Shown here: in pieces, positions 12,283 to 22,811 of the stretch
How the letters are laid out: every line of letters starts with the position of its first letter
Numbering within the stretch: the stretch's first letter is position 1
NCBI GenBank assembly: GCA_000934385.1
Contig: KN880431.1
Location: 463,618 to 527,617 of the forward strand
Length of the DNA stretch: 64,000 nt
Reading direction: 5' to 3'
Source: Cylindrobasidium torrendii FP15055 ss-10
Lineage: Eukaryota; Basidiomycota; Agaricomycetes; Agaricales; Physalacriaceae
Translations under genes and position numbers: made by a program
The notes under the pieces: model-generated
What the model was told of the DNA's origin: nothing
Seen by the model: only the letters and a program-made list of their open reading frames with translations
The model's database searches: none

Positions 12283-13308
12283 ATGACCACAACGCTCGAA
12301 GGAATCGAGGTCCTCTTTTTTGACGTCTTCGGAACAGTCGTCGACTGGCGGTCGTCCGTCGTGCGCGAGCTAACGGACTTGGGTGCTTCCCTATCCTTAT
12401 CGTACTCTGATTCGGACTGGGAGGAATTCACCCTTGAGTGGAGGAGGGCATACCTGACTGCAACGTGAGCAAGCCGCCCTCAATTGGAGCGGCTAGTACA
12501 GGAAGATCTAACGCACTCGTTAGGAAACGCGTAGGCAATGGCAGCGGGACAGCGAACTTGAACGTCGATGAGATGAACAGAGAGGTACTTTCAAATCTAC
12601 CATATTCTACTAGATTCTGATTCCTTGTGAGAATTTGGATAAAATGCTCTCTAGCGAGCGATGGGCTCAGCTTCGGGAAAAACTATCGCCAGAGCAAACG
12701 GCTCACTTGAACCTCGTCTGGCGCCGTCTTCACGGTACATTATCTGTTATGCCTAGGTTGACATCACTCACCGTTTGTCTTAACAGGTTGGCCCGACTCT
12801 GTTGAAGGTCTTGAGAGGCTTGAGCAGAAAGTTATCATAGTCGCGCTCTCGAATGGCAACGTTCGCCTTCTCACGGAAATGGTGTGTCTTCCACCTCATC
12901 GAGCTTGAAGAGGCGATCTCTGAGTACTGTCTACGAACCCCTACCAGGCTAAATTCGCTGGATTGCCATGGAATGTGATATTTTCGGCAGGACTGTTTGA
13001 TTCATATAAACCGTGCGTTTTCACAACGTTTCGTGCTGAAGCAGAGGGCCGTTGACGCACATACAAGCGATCCACTTGTCTACCAGCGTGCTATGAAGCA
13101 TCTTTCGGTCAAGCCAGAAAACTGCGCGATGGTTGCAGCCCACGACTGGGATATCATTGCCGCTGCTAAACAGGGCATGAAAACAGTATACGTACATCGC
13201 CCAGAAGAAGGCGATGTTCCCGAAGTAACTGTCCGAACCAAGCAGGACGGAGGAGACGCTGATTTTATCGTCCACTCATTCCTTGAGTTGGCTGATCTGC
13301 TGAAGTAG
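12283..13308 (+). CDS. HAD-superfamily hydrolase, type II haloacid dehalogenase-like
   Basis: Predicted hydrolase that cleaves carbon-halogen or related bonds through an aspartyl intermediate. Exons 12283-12464, 12497-12584, 12614-12734, 12787-12881, 12948-13012 and 13068-13308 give 263 residues, the normal size. HAD motif I is FFDVFGTVVDW (nucleophile Asp), motif II is ALSNGN, motif III is the Lys in YKPDP, and motif IV is the acidic pair in AAHDWDI. The YKPDP junction is made by a 55-nt intron, and reading straight through it gives nonsense, which supports the splice. Exon 1 ends in LEWRRAYLTAT, part of the cap region. It is divergent from the coiled-coil gene and convergent with the MAPKK gene. 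The true substrate of most fungal members is unknown. Confidence 0.85.
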
Positions 13309-13503
13309 TTGGAAAGCCGGTACAAATGGGGGGTTTCAAGCAAGTAATTCAACGGATTACAGATTGTATCGAGTATGCTGTACTTGTAGCAAGATAGGGT
13401 ATTAATGCAAGGATGAATGAGTGTATGGGGACGAGCCAGCGACCAATCTACTACGTATACAACGATGAAAAATAATATAGGTCCAAATGCGGGGCACGGA
13501 AGA

Positions 13504-15092
13504 TTACTGCAAGGGTGTTACTCATTGTACAGCGACAACTGATTGTGCTTACCGAACGTATCTCCTTATTCGCAGCACGCGCCTCTTTGAAGCGCATAGC
13601 ACTGGCAACCCATGAAACCATGTCAATGTCCTTGGTTTCCTCGTCCTGAAGGAAGGGGTGGTCGAGTAGCTCTCGGTAGGTAGCTCGTTGTTGAGGTTCC
13701 TTGTGTAAGCAGGATGCTACCCACTCCTGAGCCGACTTGCTGTACTGGTCTGGCATGGGAGGAACCCTTCCTTCGATCAGGGACCTCATCTGTAGAATTG
13801 GTGAGGTCGAGAGCCTCAAACAAATGAGATGAGAATTGACGTACATAACCCATAATATCGGCCGGGTTGTCGTAAGGGTACTTCCCCATAGCGAGTTCAA
13901 GTGCAGAGATGGCCAATGACCAGATGTCAGACGCAACGCCGTAGCCCTCTTGAGTGCCACCATATATCCGTTCGGGCTGCGCAGAATGATAGCGCTTAGG
14001 ACAGGAAGAAATGTCACGTCTTTGGGGAACGCACCGCCATATAGATCTGGCAACCGATGACAGTCTGTGCTTTAGAGCGTTCCAAAAATCCTGCAGCTTT
14101 TGTTCAGATTTGGGACCTTAGGCCGCAGATCCCGCCAAGGCTTACCCGAGACACCAAAGTCACCTGACAACAACGTAAGCACAATGAACATAAGTACAAG
14201 GGATGAGAAAAAGATGTGGGATAGAGTGAACAATGACTGACAGAGTTTGATCTGACCCTTGGTGTTCGCCAAAATATTTGTTGGTTTGACATCTGGAGGA
14301 CGTCAAGGTTAATGACGGAAGCGTGACCAAGCAATGAACACGCCTCTATGAATGACTTCGAGCTTGTCTTTTAGGAACTTAAGCCCGCGAACTGTGCTCC
14401 CGAGGATTCTTGATAGAACGTCTTCAGGAAGACCTTCCCATGTTATGATTTCCTCGTTACACCGAAACTGTTCTCCAAGCTTGAAGGCTGTAAGTCCACG
14501 AACGTCCCCGCCATCCATATACTCGACGCAGATATTGACACATGATTCAGAGTAAAAGGCGCCCCAGAACATGAGAATTGAGGGCGCCACTGCGCTTTGA
14601 AGAATGTTAAGCTCCGTTATTATGGTCTTGAACTTGGTACTGTCGAGTTCTACTCGGATTTGCTAGTGAGGCGATTAGAAGGGCGTACAAGCATGACAGG
14701 ACCACACGCCTCACCTTAATGGCCATTTCCAGCTTCTTCGGTTTGTAGAGCACTCGGTTCACCGTGCCGTAATTGCCGCGTCCAAGCTCCTCCCCGAGTT
14801 GCTCAAAGTCCTCCATTCGGACGGAGAACGATGCACCGTTGGAGAAGTTGACGCCGTTCTCATTGATACTAGCCTTTCCCTTGAAGTTGAGGGCGCCTGT
14901 GGCGGTGTCACTGTGGAGAAGCGGCCAACATGAGGACAGATGGCCAGATGAGGGATGCGCTGAGACGTACACAATATTGCTGAAGTCTTGGAAGTTTGTT
15001 TGGAAAGCTGGGGTGCCCCTCGAGTTGCCGAGGAAGGGCTTGCCTCGCCGTGCGAGGCCAGTTGAATTGGCGCGTGCTGGACCGCCTACCAT
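13504..15092 (-). CDS. PBS2: MAP kinase kinase, Pbs2/Wis1 type (HOG pathway)
   Basis: Dual-specificity kinase expected to phosphorylate the Hog1 MAPK in osmotic and general stress signalling. Exons 15092-14971, 14910-14715, 14662-14344, 14292-14242, 14163-14146, 14096-14035, 13976-13845, 13789-13553 and 13506-13504 give 379 residues. Kinase landmarks are GEELGRGNYGTV (P-loop), MAIK, HRDVKPTN, DFGVS, an activation loop with SKAQT matching the MAPKK S-xxx-T site, YMAPERI, and SDIWSLAISALELAMGKYPY. The family segment FSNIVDTATGALNFKGKA precedes the kinase domain. Intron 3 uses a GC donor, exon 5 is only 18 nt, and the last intron leaves just a stop codon. If that intron is retained, the frame runs to 13451. 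It lacks the long N-terminal extension of yeast Pbs2. The start codon is 99 bp from that of ESA1. Confidence 0.88.
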
Positions 15093-15126
15093 GGACGATG
15101 ATGGAAGTGACTTGATGGAGGCTATA

Positions 15127-15133
15127 CGATCGG
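15127..15133 (+). promoter_or_regulatory. CGATCGG element, MAPKK/ESA1 divergent promoter
   Basis: Heptamer CGATCGG lies 35 bp from the MAPKK ATG and 59 bp from the ESA1 ATG. The same heptamer on the same strand recurs in three other short divergent promoters of this window (44509, 47838, 56566). Confidence 0.4.
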
Positions 15134-15191
15134 CCCAGTGTGGAGTCCGGATCACGGCGCGATTTCCGGCGACGCGCTCGCCGGCATTCGC

Positions 15192-17012
15192 ATGTCTCCT
15201 CCTACCGTCACCAATGGCGATCCGCTACCACCACCCGTCATTCAGCCGGGAGGGACGTATTCCATCCAGGCACGCTGACATTTATTGCCAGTTTATCACT
15301 ATTATTTACGCCTTCACAGGACATCCACGTCGGCTGCAAGGTCCATATTCTCAGAAAAGATGCCGACGGCAAAGAAGAGGACCGAAAGGCAGAAATCTTG
15401 TCAATACGCGACAAACCCGTGAACCAATACGCAATACAAGCAGGGATGATAAGCGATAATGGCTCCCGTGATTCAGCAGATCAGCTGGAGTACTTCGTGC
15501 ATTGGGAGGCTTTCAACAAACGCCTGGATGAATGGGTCCCCGGGTCGCGCATCGTCCTTGCTCAAGAACTCACGTATCCTCAACCGAAAGCCCCCCCAAG
15601 CAAGAAGGAGAGCACTTCAAAGGCGCCTCCAGGGAAAGCACCGCGCCAACCAAACCAGAACTTACTGAGGCGCGCGACCACCAATGCAGCCCAAGCCTCG
15701 CCAACACCGACAATGTCGTTCCATACCCCAGACTTTGCTGCCTCTCCATCCCCTGCGCCACGCGCGCCCAAACGCAAGCAGCATCCAGAAGAAGAGGAGG
15801 AAGAAGAAGGGCCAGATGAGCAGGAAGGGGATGCGGACGCCGACACAGAAATGGACGTCGACGAGGACGGAGAGGAAGCCTTCGATATCAACGTCTCCCC
15901 AGAAACACAGACGCAGGCATCGACTGGTACCTTTAGCAAGGAACAAGAGATAGAAAAGCTTCGTACGTCGGGCTCCATGACACAGTCCATATCCGAAATC
16001 ACTCGCGTCAAGAACCTCAACCGTCTCCAAATTGGCAAACACGAGGTCGAGGCCTGGTACTTCAGTCCATACCCACAGGAGTACGCCCATCTCCCACTCC
16101 TTTACATTTGCGAATTCTGTCTGTCGTACTTTGCTTCCCCAATGATGATTTCGCGCCATCGAATGCGCTGCACACTCTTGCATCCTCCCGGGAACGAAAT
16201 ATATCGCCATGAAGATATTTCCTTCTTCGAAATTGACGGGAAGCGCCAACTCCAGTGGTGTAGGAATCTGAGCTTAATTTCAAAATGTTTCCTGGACCAG
16301 TGCGTGCAACACCATTGTATGCATTGGTGGTGCAAGCTGACCCAGTCCTTTAGCAAGACGCTTTACTATGATGTGACCCCATTCATGTACTACATTATGG
16401 TAATCGCCCTTGCATGGCGTTGAAAGTCTGCTCACACCTGCCTCCCAGGTTCAACGCGATGACACTGGCTGTCATATCATCGGGTACTTTTCGAAAGAGA
16501 AGGAATCAGCCGAGGGATACAACGTTGCTTGCATCCTCACACTCCCGCAACACCAACGACACGGCTACGGGAAACTCCTCATTGAGTTCTCGTACGAACT
16601 GAGCAAGGTAGAGGGAAAGCTTGGTAGTCCAGAGAAACCGTTGAGTGATTTGGGTCTACTGGGCTACCGCGCGTACTGGGCCGAAATCATCGTCGAGTAC
16701 CTTATCGGGGTAGGCGCTGACCGTGAAGTGAGCATCGACGAGATCGCACACAAGACCGCCATAACGCATGCGGACGTGCAGAATACGTATGTTCTTGAGT
16801 TCAAATGGTTGACTCGTAATCTGACCTTTTGCAGATGTGTAAACCTACAACTCATCAAGCATTTCAAAGGGCAGAACCTTATCTGTCTAACGAATGCCGT
16901 TCTGGAGCGTCATGAGAAGTCAAAGAAGAAGAAGAGGAGACGCATTGAACCTTCGTGCCTCAAGTGGAAGCCGCCAGTATTCACTCGCGACCAGCTGCGG
17001 TTCGGGTGGTAG
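15192..17012 (+). CDS. ESA1: MYST histone acetyltransferase Esa1 (NuA4 catalytic subunit)
   Basis: Acetylates histones H4 and H2A as the catalytic subunit of NuA4; nuclear. Exons 15192-15269, 15320-16299, 16354-16399, 16449-16786 and 16835-17012 give 539 residues. An N-terminal chromo-barrel domain ([31 protein letters not shown]) is followed by a low-complexity acidic linker (Glu run, then [16 protein letters not shown]). The MYST domain comes next, with a C2HC finger (CEFCLSYF...HRMRC), [13 protein letters not shown], the catalytic Cys in NVACILTLP, the acetyl-CoA loop QRHGYGKLL and the Glu of EKPLSDLG. A basic C-terminus ends in DQLRFGW. The first intron uses a GC donor (CAG/GCACGC), inferred because it joins YSIQ to DIHVGC in frame. 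The gene is divergent from the MAPKK gene. Confidence 0.93.
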
Positions 17013-17270
17013 AGTTATATGCTTACGCTTTGGAGGATATTGTATGTACTACGTAGCTGTATTTAAAAAGATGTTTGTTCGGTCCTGTGCTTTGACAAAA
17101 AATCGGTGCGACAAGCAACAATCAAGTGTGGCGCTTGCCGGCTATGTACCCTCGGCAACCACGAGTAAAACGGTAGCCGGAAACTCTGGACCTCAGTGTT
17201 CTGCGACTTGGTTTACCTTGCTTTCATCGATACCACCATCCTCTTTGCCAGCAAACCGCGCAGATTCAAC

Positions 17271-17821
17271 ATGAATGCAACATATGCATCGTCCGACGTC
17301 GCAGGCACTGTCATCAGCATTCCTGGCCTCATCTGGAACCTCTATCTCGACTACCTGGTCTTCTATCCATCCAATTCCTGGGTAGCCACCATCGCCTACC
17401 TCTTCCGTATCCTTGCCACCATCCTCTTCATCCCGCTCTTAGCGCTCACTTTGCTGGTGCGCGCGGCGCGTATTTCCTGATTCCCGCGTGTGCTAACCCG
17501 TGGCAGGACCTGGTCTCATATGGCGTCGCCCGGTTGTTGGGTATCGTCGACCCCGACAGGCCATCCCATGTTGCAGCCAAGGCAAAGGGAAAAGAGGAAG
17601 ACAAGTTGCAAGTGCCGAGAGAGCCCAAGGCGTACTTCGAGGGCGAGGAGAGCAATCTGAAGTTGGCTGGCGCGCACGACCTTTCTCCCGTCGTTTCGCG
17701 CTCCCCGTCTCCCGTACACACTCGGCGCACTGGATCCACCTTCATTCCCGAAAATGCGACCACCGTCGAGGAGGGTGCAGACAGTTTGAGGAAGAGGCAG
17801 CCGGCGCCAGTAGATGCTTGA
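17271..17821 (+). CDS. Small membrane protein, function unknown
   Basis: Exons 17271-17456 and 17507-17821 give 166 residues. The N-terminal half is hydrophobic with two likely membrane segments (around VISIPGLIWNLYLDYLVFY and IAYLFRILATILFIPLLA). A hydrophilic, Ser/Pro/Lys-rich tail follows, starting after GVARLLGIVDPDRPS. The intron has a GTGCGC donor, a GCTAAC branch site and a GGCAG acceptor, all strong. There is no recognisable domain. The shape, a double-spanning anchor with a disordered phosphorylatable tail, suggests an ER or organelle membrane adaptor, but that is a guess. It lies downstream of ESA1 on the same strand and is convergent with the CSL gene. Confidence 0.6.
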
Positions 17822-18250
17822 ATACCATGCTTTTGGGCAATGCAGTTTCTGTTCAAACTTAGATAGACCTTTGGAAGGAAACTTTTGCTGTCGTTTCATG
17901 CTTTTCATGTCTGGTTCATTTGTTGCGTCCAAAGTCGTAATCAACTCGGGCCCACCACAAACAAGACAGCGAGTACGAGCAACATTCAGTGACAAGCACA
18001 AACATTTAAATTTCTAAATGGTATACAGCTATGCAGCATGAAATGGATTCAGATATATAGGTATTCAAGAACATTCAAAAGGGTCGGTACGCGATATGTC
18101 CAACCGGTATGGTATACAAAGCGGTTACAGGAAAGCAATGAAACCGTAGCAGGTAGTAGGAGGAAAGTTCAGAACACGATGTACGTAGGATATCATGTAG
18201 ATAAACAAGATGGGTTGGAAGATGAGAAGGGTTCCTGGGGAGAAGACAAT
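17822..18250. other. Convergent 3' intergenic
   Basis: About 430 bp between the stop of the small membrane protein and the stop of the CSL gene. AT-rich patches suit two 3' ends. No gene or repeat seen. Confidence 0.5.
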
Positions 18251-21129
18251 CTAGGGATACATCGTCGAGGTGGGAAAGATGACACCATCCCAACGGACGA
18301 GGAGAATAGGCCGACGCTTGTTAATGGACAACGACGTTTCTGGTGGGACACAGGCCATGACCTCCCCACAGCGCACTTCAGCAAAGGACGACGGCTCTGA
18401 TCCAAAGTACACAGAGTACGGCTCCTTCCTGTCAAAGTTCTCTCCATAGATGGTGATCACCCTGGAATCGTCAGCCGCTCCTGGTACAGGGCTGGTGCTG
18501 CGCGTATGCCTGACTGGCAGCTCAGATGCGCGATCTGGCGAGAGATACTTGATGACACTTGGGAAGGGCGTCACAGGTTTTGAGGGGACGGCGCTCAGCA
18601 TCACGTTCGATGCCGCTTCAGCGTCGAATAGTGCAGTCGGCACAAAGAAGTTGTACCGGGCTTGCTCTGTGTTCGCGTCAGTTGAAGAAGGAGGTACACA
18701 CAAGTTGTGACCACAAACCTGTGCCAACAATGGTCCACACGCTACTTTCGCCAATGTCAACCTGCCACATCGCGCCTGACGAGCCAAGAGCGTAGTCAGA
18801 CGCTGTAGGCCGGCGCGAGTTTGAGTTCGAACTTGCCGACCCCCCAGTGCGGCGACGACCTTTGCCAGTGGATCGGTTTCCAGCGCTCGACGCGGACCGC
18901 ATTGGTTTCTTCACCTTGCCGCCGTCGTTAGTTCCTGGCAGGTATTCAGACCCAGTGGGAGACGGTGGGCCACTATCCTGACCAAAGTAATCGGCCGTGC
19001 CATTTTGCATGAGAGGCGAACTGGGGGACATGTGAGACCCCGGGGCCCACGACCGAGCTTCGAGGGGACGATATGTGTTGACTTTTTCACCCATGCAGGA
19101 TAGAAACGAACCCGATTGGCCTATGAGGTTTTGCGGCGCAGGATAGTTGTTGGCATCATATACCTCGAAGGCAATTTTGTGCAGCTGGGAAACAGGGTCG
19201 CCACAGACCTCACCGGGCGCACAATGACGGTCGGAAACAGCCTTGGAGCCATCTTGCATTCCACCGCCAACTGCCGTAGTCTGGCGGTCGACTTTGCGAA
19301 TGATGAGAACAGGACTCACGACCCCCGACGTCAGGCATTGCAGTACGATGGTCTGGTTGTAGTAAACCGGAATCTGTGAGCCATTCGCTGTAAGAGGAAT
19401 CGCATTAGGCGGTGGGGAGGGGTAGTCGGGCTGAGGGGGCGGCGGCGGCGGGGAATCAACAGTACCCGAAGGTTTGGACGCGTCTACGATGTAAATGAGG
19501 AAAGGGTCTACCCTAAGGGTCAGAAGGGTGAACGCTGATGGACAGTTCGACGTACCCCACGACGCAGTGCGCGCGATAAAAGAGGGCGAGCTCGTACGCC
19601 CACTGTCCGCGCCCTGAAGGGATTGACCATCCGAGCCCTTGAAAGATGCGCCAGAGCCGGAGACACAAAGGTACTTGGTAGACACCGTTTGAGAGCGTAG
19701 TCGGTGGAAGAGAGATATGGTCGACCCGTGGTTGATGCACACTAAAGGCAAAATGGCAGGCTGATAAGGACTGAGGCCGAGCAGAGGCAAAATGAAAACG
19801 AACGCTCTAGGTTTTTCGCGCTCTGACGCTTCTTGCTAGGTTTGCTGATGACCTTGATGGGTTTACTGGGGAATACGCCGATAACACGCGCCGGCTCGTC
19901 CTCGTCGTGCGAAGGCACAGTCACGGCAGCAAGCGCCTCGACCTTTTTTCTCTTTTCATCGAGCTCCGAGATGAACAGCTGCTTTCCAACGCAGCGGCCG
20001 ATATAGGTAGTCGAGTGCCAGGGAGGGGGATCGTTCACGTCGAGGGATTTCCCGGTCGAAGACGTCCATTCAATTGTACCTTCCTGCGGCGGGGCCTCTC
20101 CGGATATCGAGACGACGACTCGGGGTGGGCAAAGCTTGATGTCTGATTCATCGGGGCCATTGCGAACGTCCGTCCACCACGAATGGCCAATCAAAATGGC
20201 GGTGGGTGGGGGGCACAAAAACCTAGCAGACATTCAGATTCGGCTCTACCTCGCGAGGCCACATAGTATGTGAGAGAACCTTTTCTCGTTCCCGTAAGAT
20301 TTTTGGGCCACTTTGGAGGACATGACGATGACTGTCCGCTCGCCATATCCCAGACGGTTAGGCGTAGAGAGATATTCCTCGACGGTAGGCCTGTGCGAGT
20401 GTTCAGAGGGCTTGAATCGTTATAAATATGGACAACCTACTTGATAAAAGAATGTAGGTCGGTGGCCATGGCTGATGGTTGGAGAGAAGGAGCTGGACGA
20501 GGAAGCTGGCTGCCTGTTGAGGGACCGTGCATCAAGGCGTTGCCGTTTGAGGCGTAGTAAGGGTCGTTCAGAGACCCACCATGGGTCACCTGAGGAGCCA
20601 CGCTCCTCAGAGTCCCCGTTGGGCGGTCGTGTGGCGCGCCATTGGAATGGCCATAGGAATTGATATGCTCTTCCCCTTCATATGAAGTAGTTGACAGGTA
20701 GGTGCCATTTCCGACACCGGTGGACCCGTACTCGTCAGTTATGTCCGAATATACAGCCAAACGCCGCGGACTGCTTTGGTCGTAGTCAAAGCCCGGCGCG
20801 GGCATGGGAGCATACGCCGAATGATGGGTCGGCTCAGGCGGTGTGACCTTTCCTGTGTTGTACGAGGACACATACGCTGAGTTATGGCCGTTCGTGTATG
20901 GGTGCATGGAAGGGTCGTAGCTGGGGTGTGTATAGCTTGCGTCGTTGAGCATTCCGTATCCACCAGCATGAAGAGAAGAAGAGGAAGCGTCGGGGCGCCT
21001 GTACTGGTGGCCCATTCCATTGCCCAACAGCTCGGTGTACCCAGGATCCTGTTTGGGTTGAACTCGAGGCGGAGACAGCTATAAGCAGTAACTCACAGGC
21101 TCAGGTGTCATATTATAAGCTGGATCCAT
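18251..21129 (-). CDS. CSL (CBF1/Su(H)/LAG-1) family transcription factor
   Basis: Fungal relative of the Notch-pathway DNA-binding factor, like fission-yeast Cbf11/Cbf12; binds GTGGGAA-type sites. Exons 21129-21097, 21048-20441, 20390-20280, 20222-19804, 19741-19556, 19507-18719 and 18666-18251 give 853 residues. A disordered N-terminus (about 1-215) is followed by the Rel-like N-terminal domain (RPTVEEYLSTPNRLGYGERT, QKSYGNEKRFLCPPPTAIL). The family hallmark SKPIKVISKPSKKRQSAKN sits at its end. The beta-trefoil region follows (CINHGSTISLFHRLRSQTVS, ARTASWDPFLIYIVD), interrupted by Pro-rich and Ser/Gly-rich loops. A C-terminal IPT/TIG domain (VITIYGENFDRKEPYSVYFG) closes the protein. Long loop insertions in the trefoil are typical of fungal members. 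The intron at 20279 has an unusual GTTCTC donor. Confidence 0.9.
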
Positions 21130-21641
21130 ACTGTTTGGGGCGCCTATACCTGGTTTGACGCCTCGAAAAATCCGCGAATGCCTCACAAGCACGCTTAAGT
21201 AGATGGCGGCACGAGGCAACGGCCGAGAATTGACCTCGAAGCGGACCGATGGAGGAGTATCGGCAGGAGGGTTGCAGCGCCGCAAAGAGGACGACGATGA
21301 TAATGAATGTTGGGAAGAAGAGGCGCCATAAGGGCGCGCATTTTGAAGGACAAGAGCGCGGGGCCAGTATGTGACAAATGATCGGGGATTCGGCAGATGC
21401 CAGCACAAGATTTAGCAGAATTGTAGCAGAAACTGCCATCGGCACCAAGCGTGAACTGGTTCGGCCATGGTCTTTTTGAACGGGGAACCACATACATCGG
21501 CACGCAAGTGGCATGCACCAAAAAGTAGCCGAAGCATGGCTCATAACAGTCGGGTTCGTCGAAGCTGATGGGTTTGACACACACGACAAACACTTCCTCT
21601 TCTTCCCACACTTCTCCCTCTTCGCGCTTCACATAGAAAGC

Positions 21642-22034
21642 TTAATCGTAGCGTGGCGGCGCTCTGAGTGGCCAGAGGCCGGCCACATGTAGTATCCCAT
21701 CGTAATACTTCTGCACCCGCAAAGTCTTCGACGACGACAACTCGACGACCATAACATCGTCTTGAGTGCCTAGAGTCTTACTATGAACACGACCCGATTT
21801 TTCTTTTTGGCCGGGCGAGTTCAACCACTCCAAACAGCACTGTGGGTCCGTCTCACTGGAATTGGACTGGCGAGAACCAGGTGAGCAGTCATTGGGGCGT
21901 AAAAAGCCCATGCCATTCTTGTCCACTGTACAGCTTATTGGACATTCGCGACCGAGTCGATGGCGCAAAACGGGGTCCAATATGCGGACAAGTTGAGTTG
22001 ACCACACAATTGCATCCACATGTTCACTGTCCAC
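21642..22034 (-). CDS. Possible hypothetical protein, 130 residues
   Basis: Uninterrupted ATG-started frame upstream of the CSL gene on the same strand, starting MDSEHVDAIVWSTQLVRIL and ending HVAGLWPLRAPPRYD. It is Cys-containing and hydrophilic, with no signal peptide, membrane segment or recognised domain. It could be a real small gene, an exon of something larger, or a chance frame in the 5' region of the CSL transcript. The interval 21130-21641 below it shows no convincing gene. Confidence 0.25.
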   Translation of the reverse strand: MDSEHVDAIVWSTQLVRILDPVLRHRLGRECPISCTVDKNGMGFLRPNDCSPGSRQSNSSETDPQCCLEWLNSPGQKEKSGRVHSKTLGTQDDVMVVELSSSKTLRVQKYYDGILHVAGLWPLRAPPRYD

Positions 22035-22146
22035 CGGTTATCCCATCGAGCCGGGGGTACTTATCAACAGTATTAACGACAAGACACCGACGATAACGCC
22101 CCGACTCATAGATGGGGGCGCACAACGAGTTGCTCGAAGTTGAACA

Positions 22147-22281
22147 TTAAACCATGGGTATCGGCAAGTTGGCGTCAGGTATGTCAGTTGAATACCACAG
22201 GTCTCGTTACTATGATAGGTCTACATACAATCATTCGTATGAGCGGCTGTGGTATTTACGAGGGCCTTTTTAATGGTTTAA
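22147..22281. repeat. Nested short inverted repeats
   Basis: Outer arms TTAAACCAT (22147-22155) and ATGGTTTAA (22273-22281), inner arms AATACCACAG (22191-22200) and CTGTGGTATT (22247-22256), are centred on nearly the same point. They lie in a 770-bp gene-free interval (22035-22811). It may be a decayed foldback element or chance; no flanking target duplication was found. Confidence 0.3.
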
Positions 22282-22811
22282 ATAATACAACTATATTTTA
22301 GCACAATAAAGTGAGATCATGTTGCCTCCAGAAACGTTCAATGACCAACGATTATTCAAGTTCAAGACTTCGAACAAGTGCATGATCAAGAGCCTCGGGG
22401 GCACCATACTTTTGGTCCATGGACTTGCGAAAATGATAGCTCCTGCTTATAGCTTGAACATAGCATATGATGCTTTCAAAACCGTGTATGTTAAATAACA
22501 TAGGAGGAAAGTTATAAGCTTGATCTTTAGTCGGCAGAATGATGATGTGAATGTTGTACATAAGCAGGCGCTGTTTTGGTTCATCGGACCAGGTTCAAGA
22601 GTACTGCCATCATAGTGCTCGTCGCTCATTGCCCGTGTTATCTTTCCATCCACCATCTGGTGTCAAACATCTGGCCGATTTGGACAGCTTGGGAGCGTTG
22701 CTATTGCCTACTGGCCGAAATTCGTCCTTCTGGACGACCAGTCCTCGGCCTGCAACTTCAAGTTCGTGAAGGAGCCGAACCAACAACCAGCGTAGGAGAA
22801 GGCGGCACGTA

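Noticed and set aside
15140..16423. Long plus-strand frame starting upstream of the ESA1 ATG
   Set aside because: It reads through the first intron; the shorter start at 15192 gives a sensible Esa1 N-terminus after splicing.
21195..21632. Minus-strand frame between the CSL start and the 130-residue ORF
   Set aside because: No ATG-based start with good context, irregular composition and no splice join to a known protein; more likely 5' untranslated sequence.
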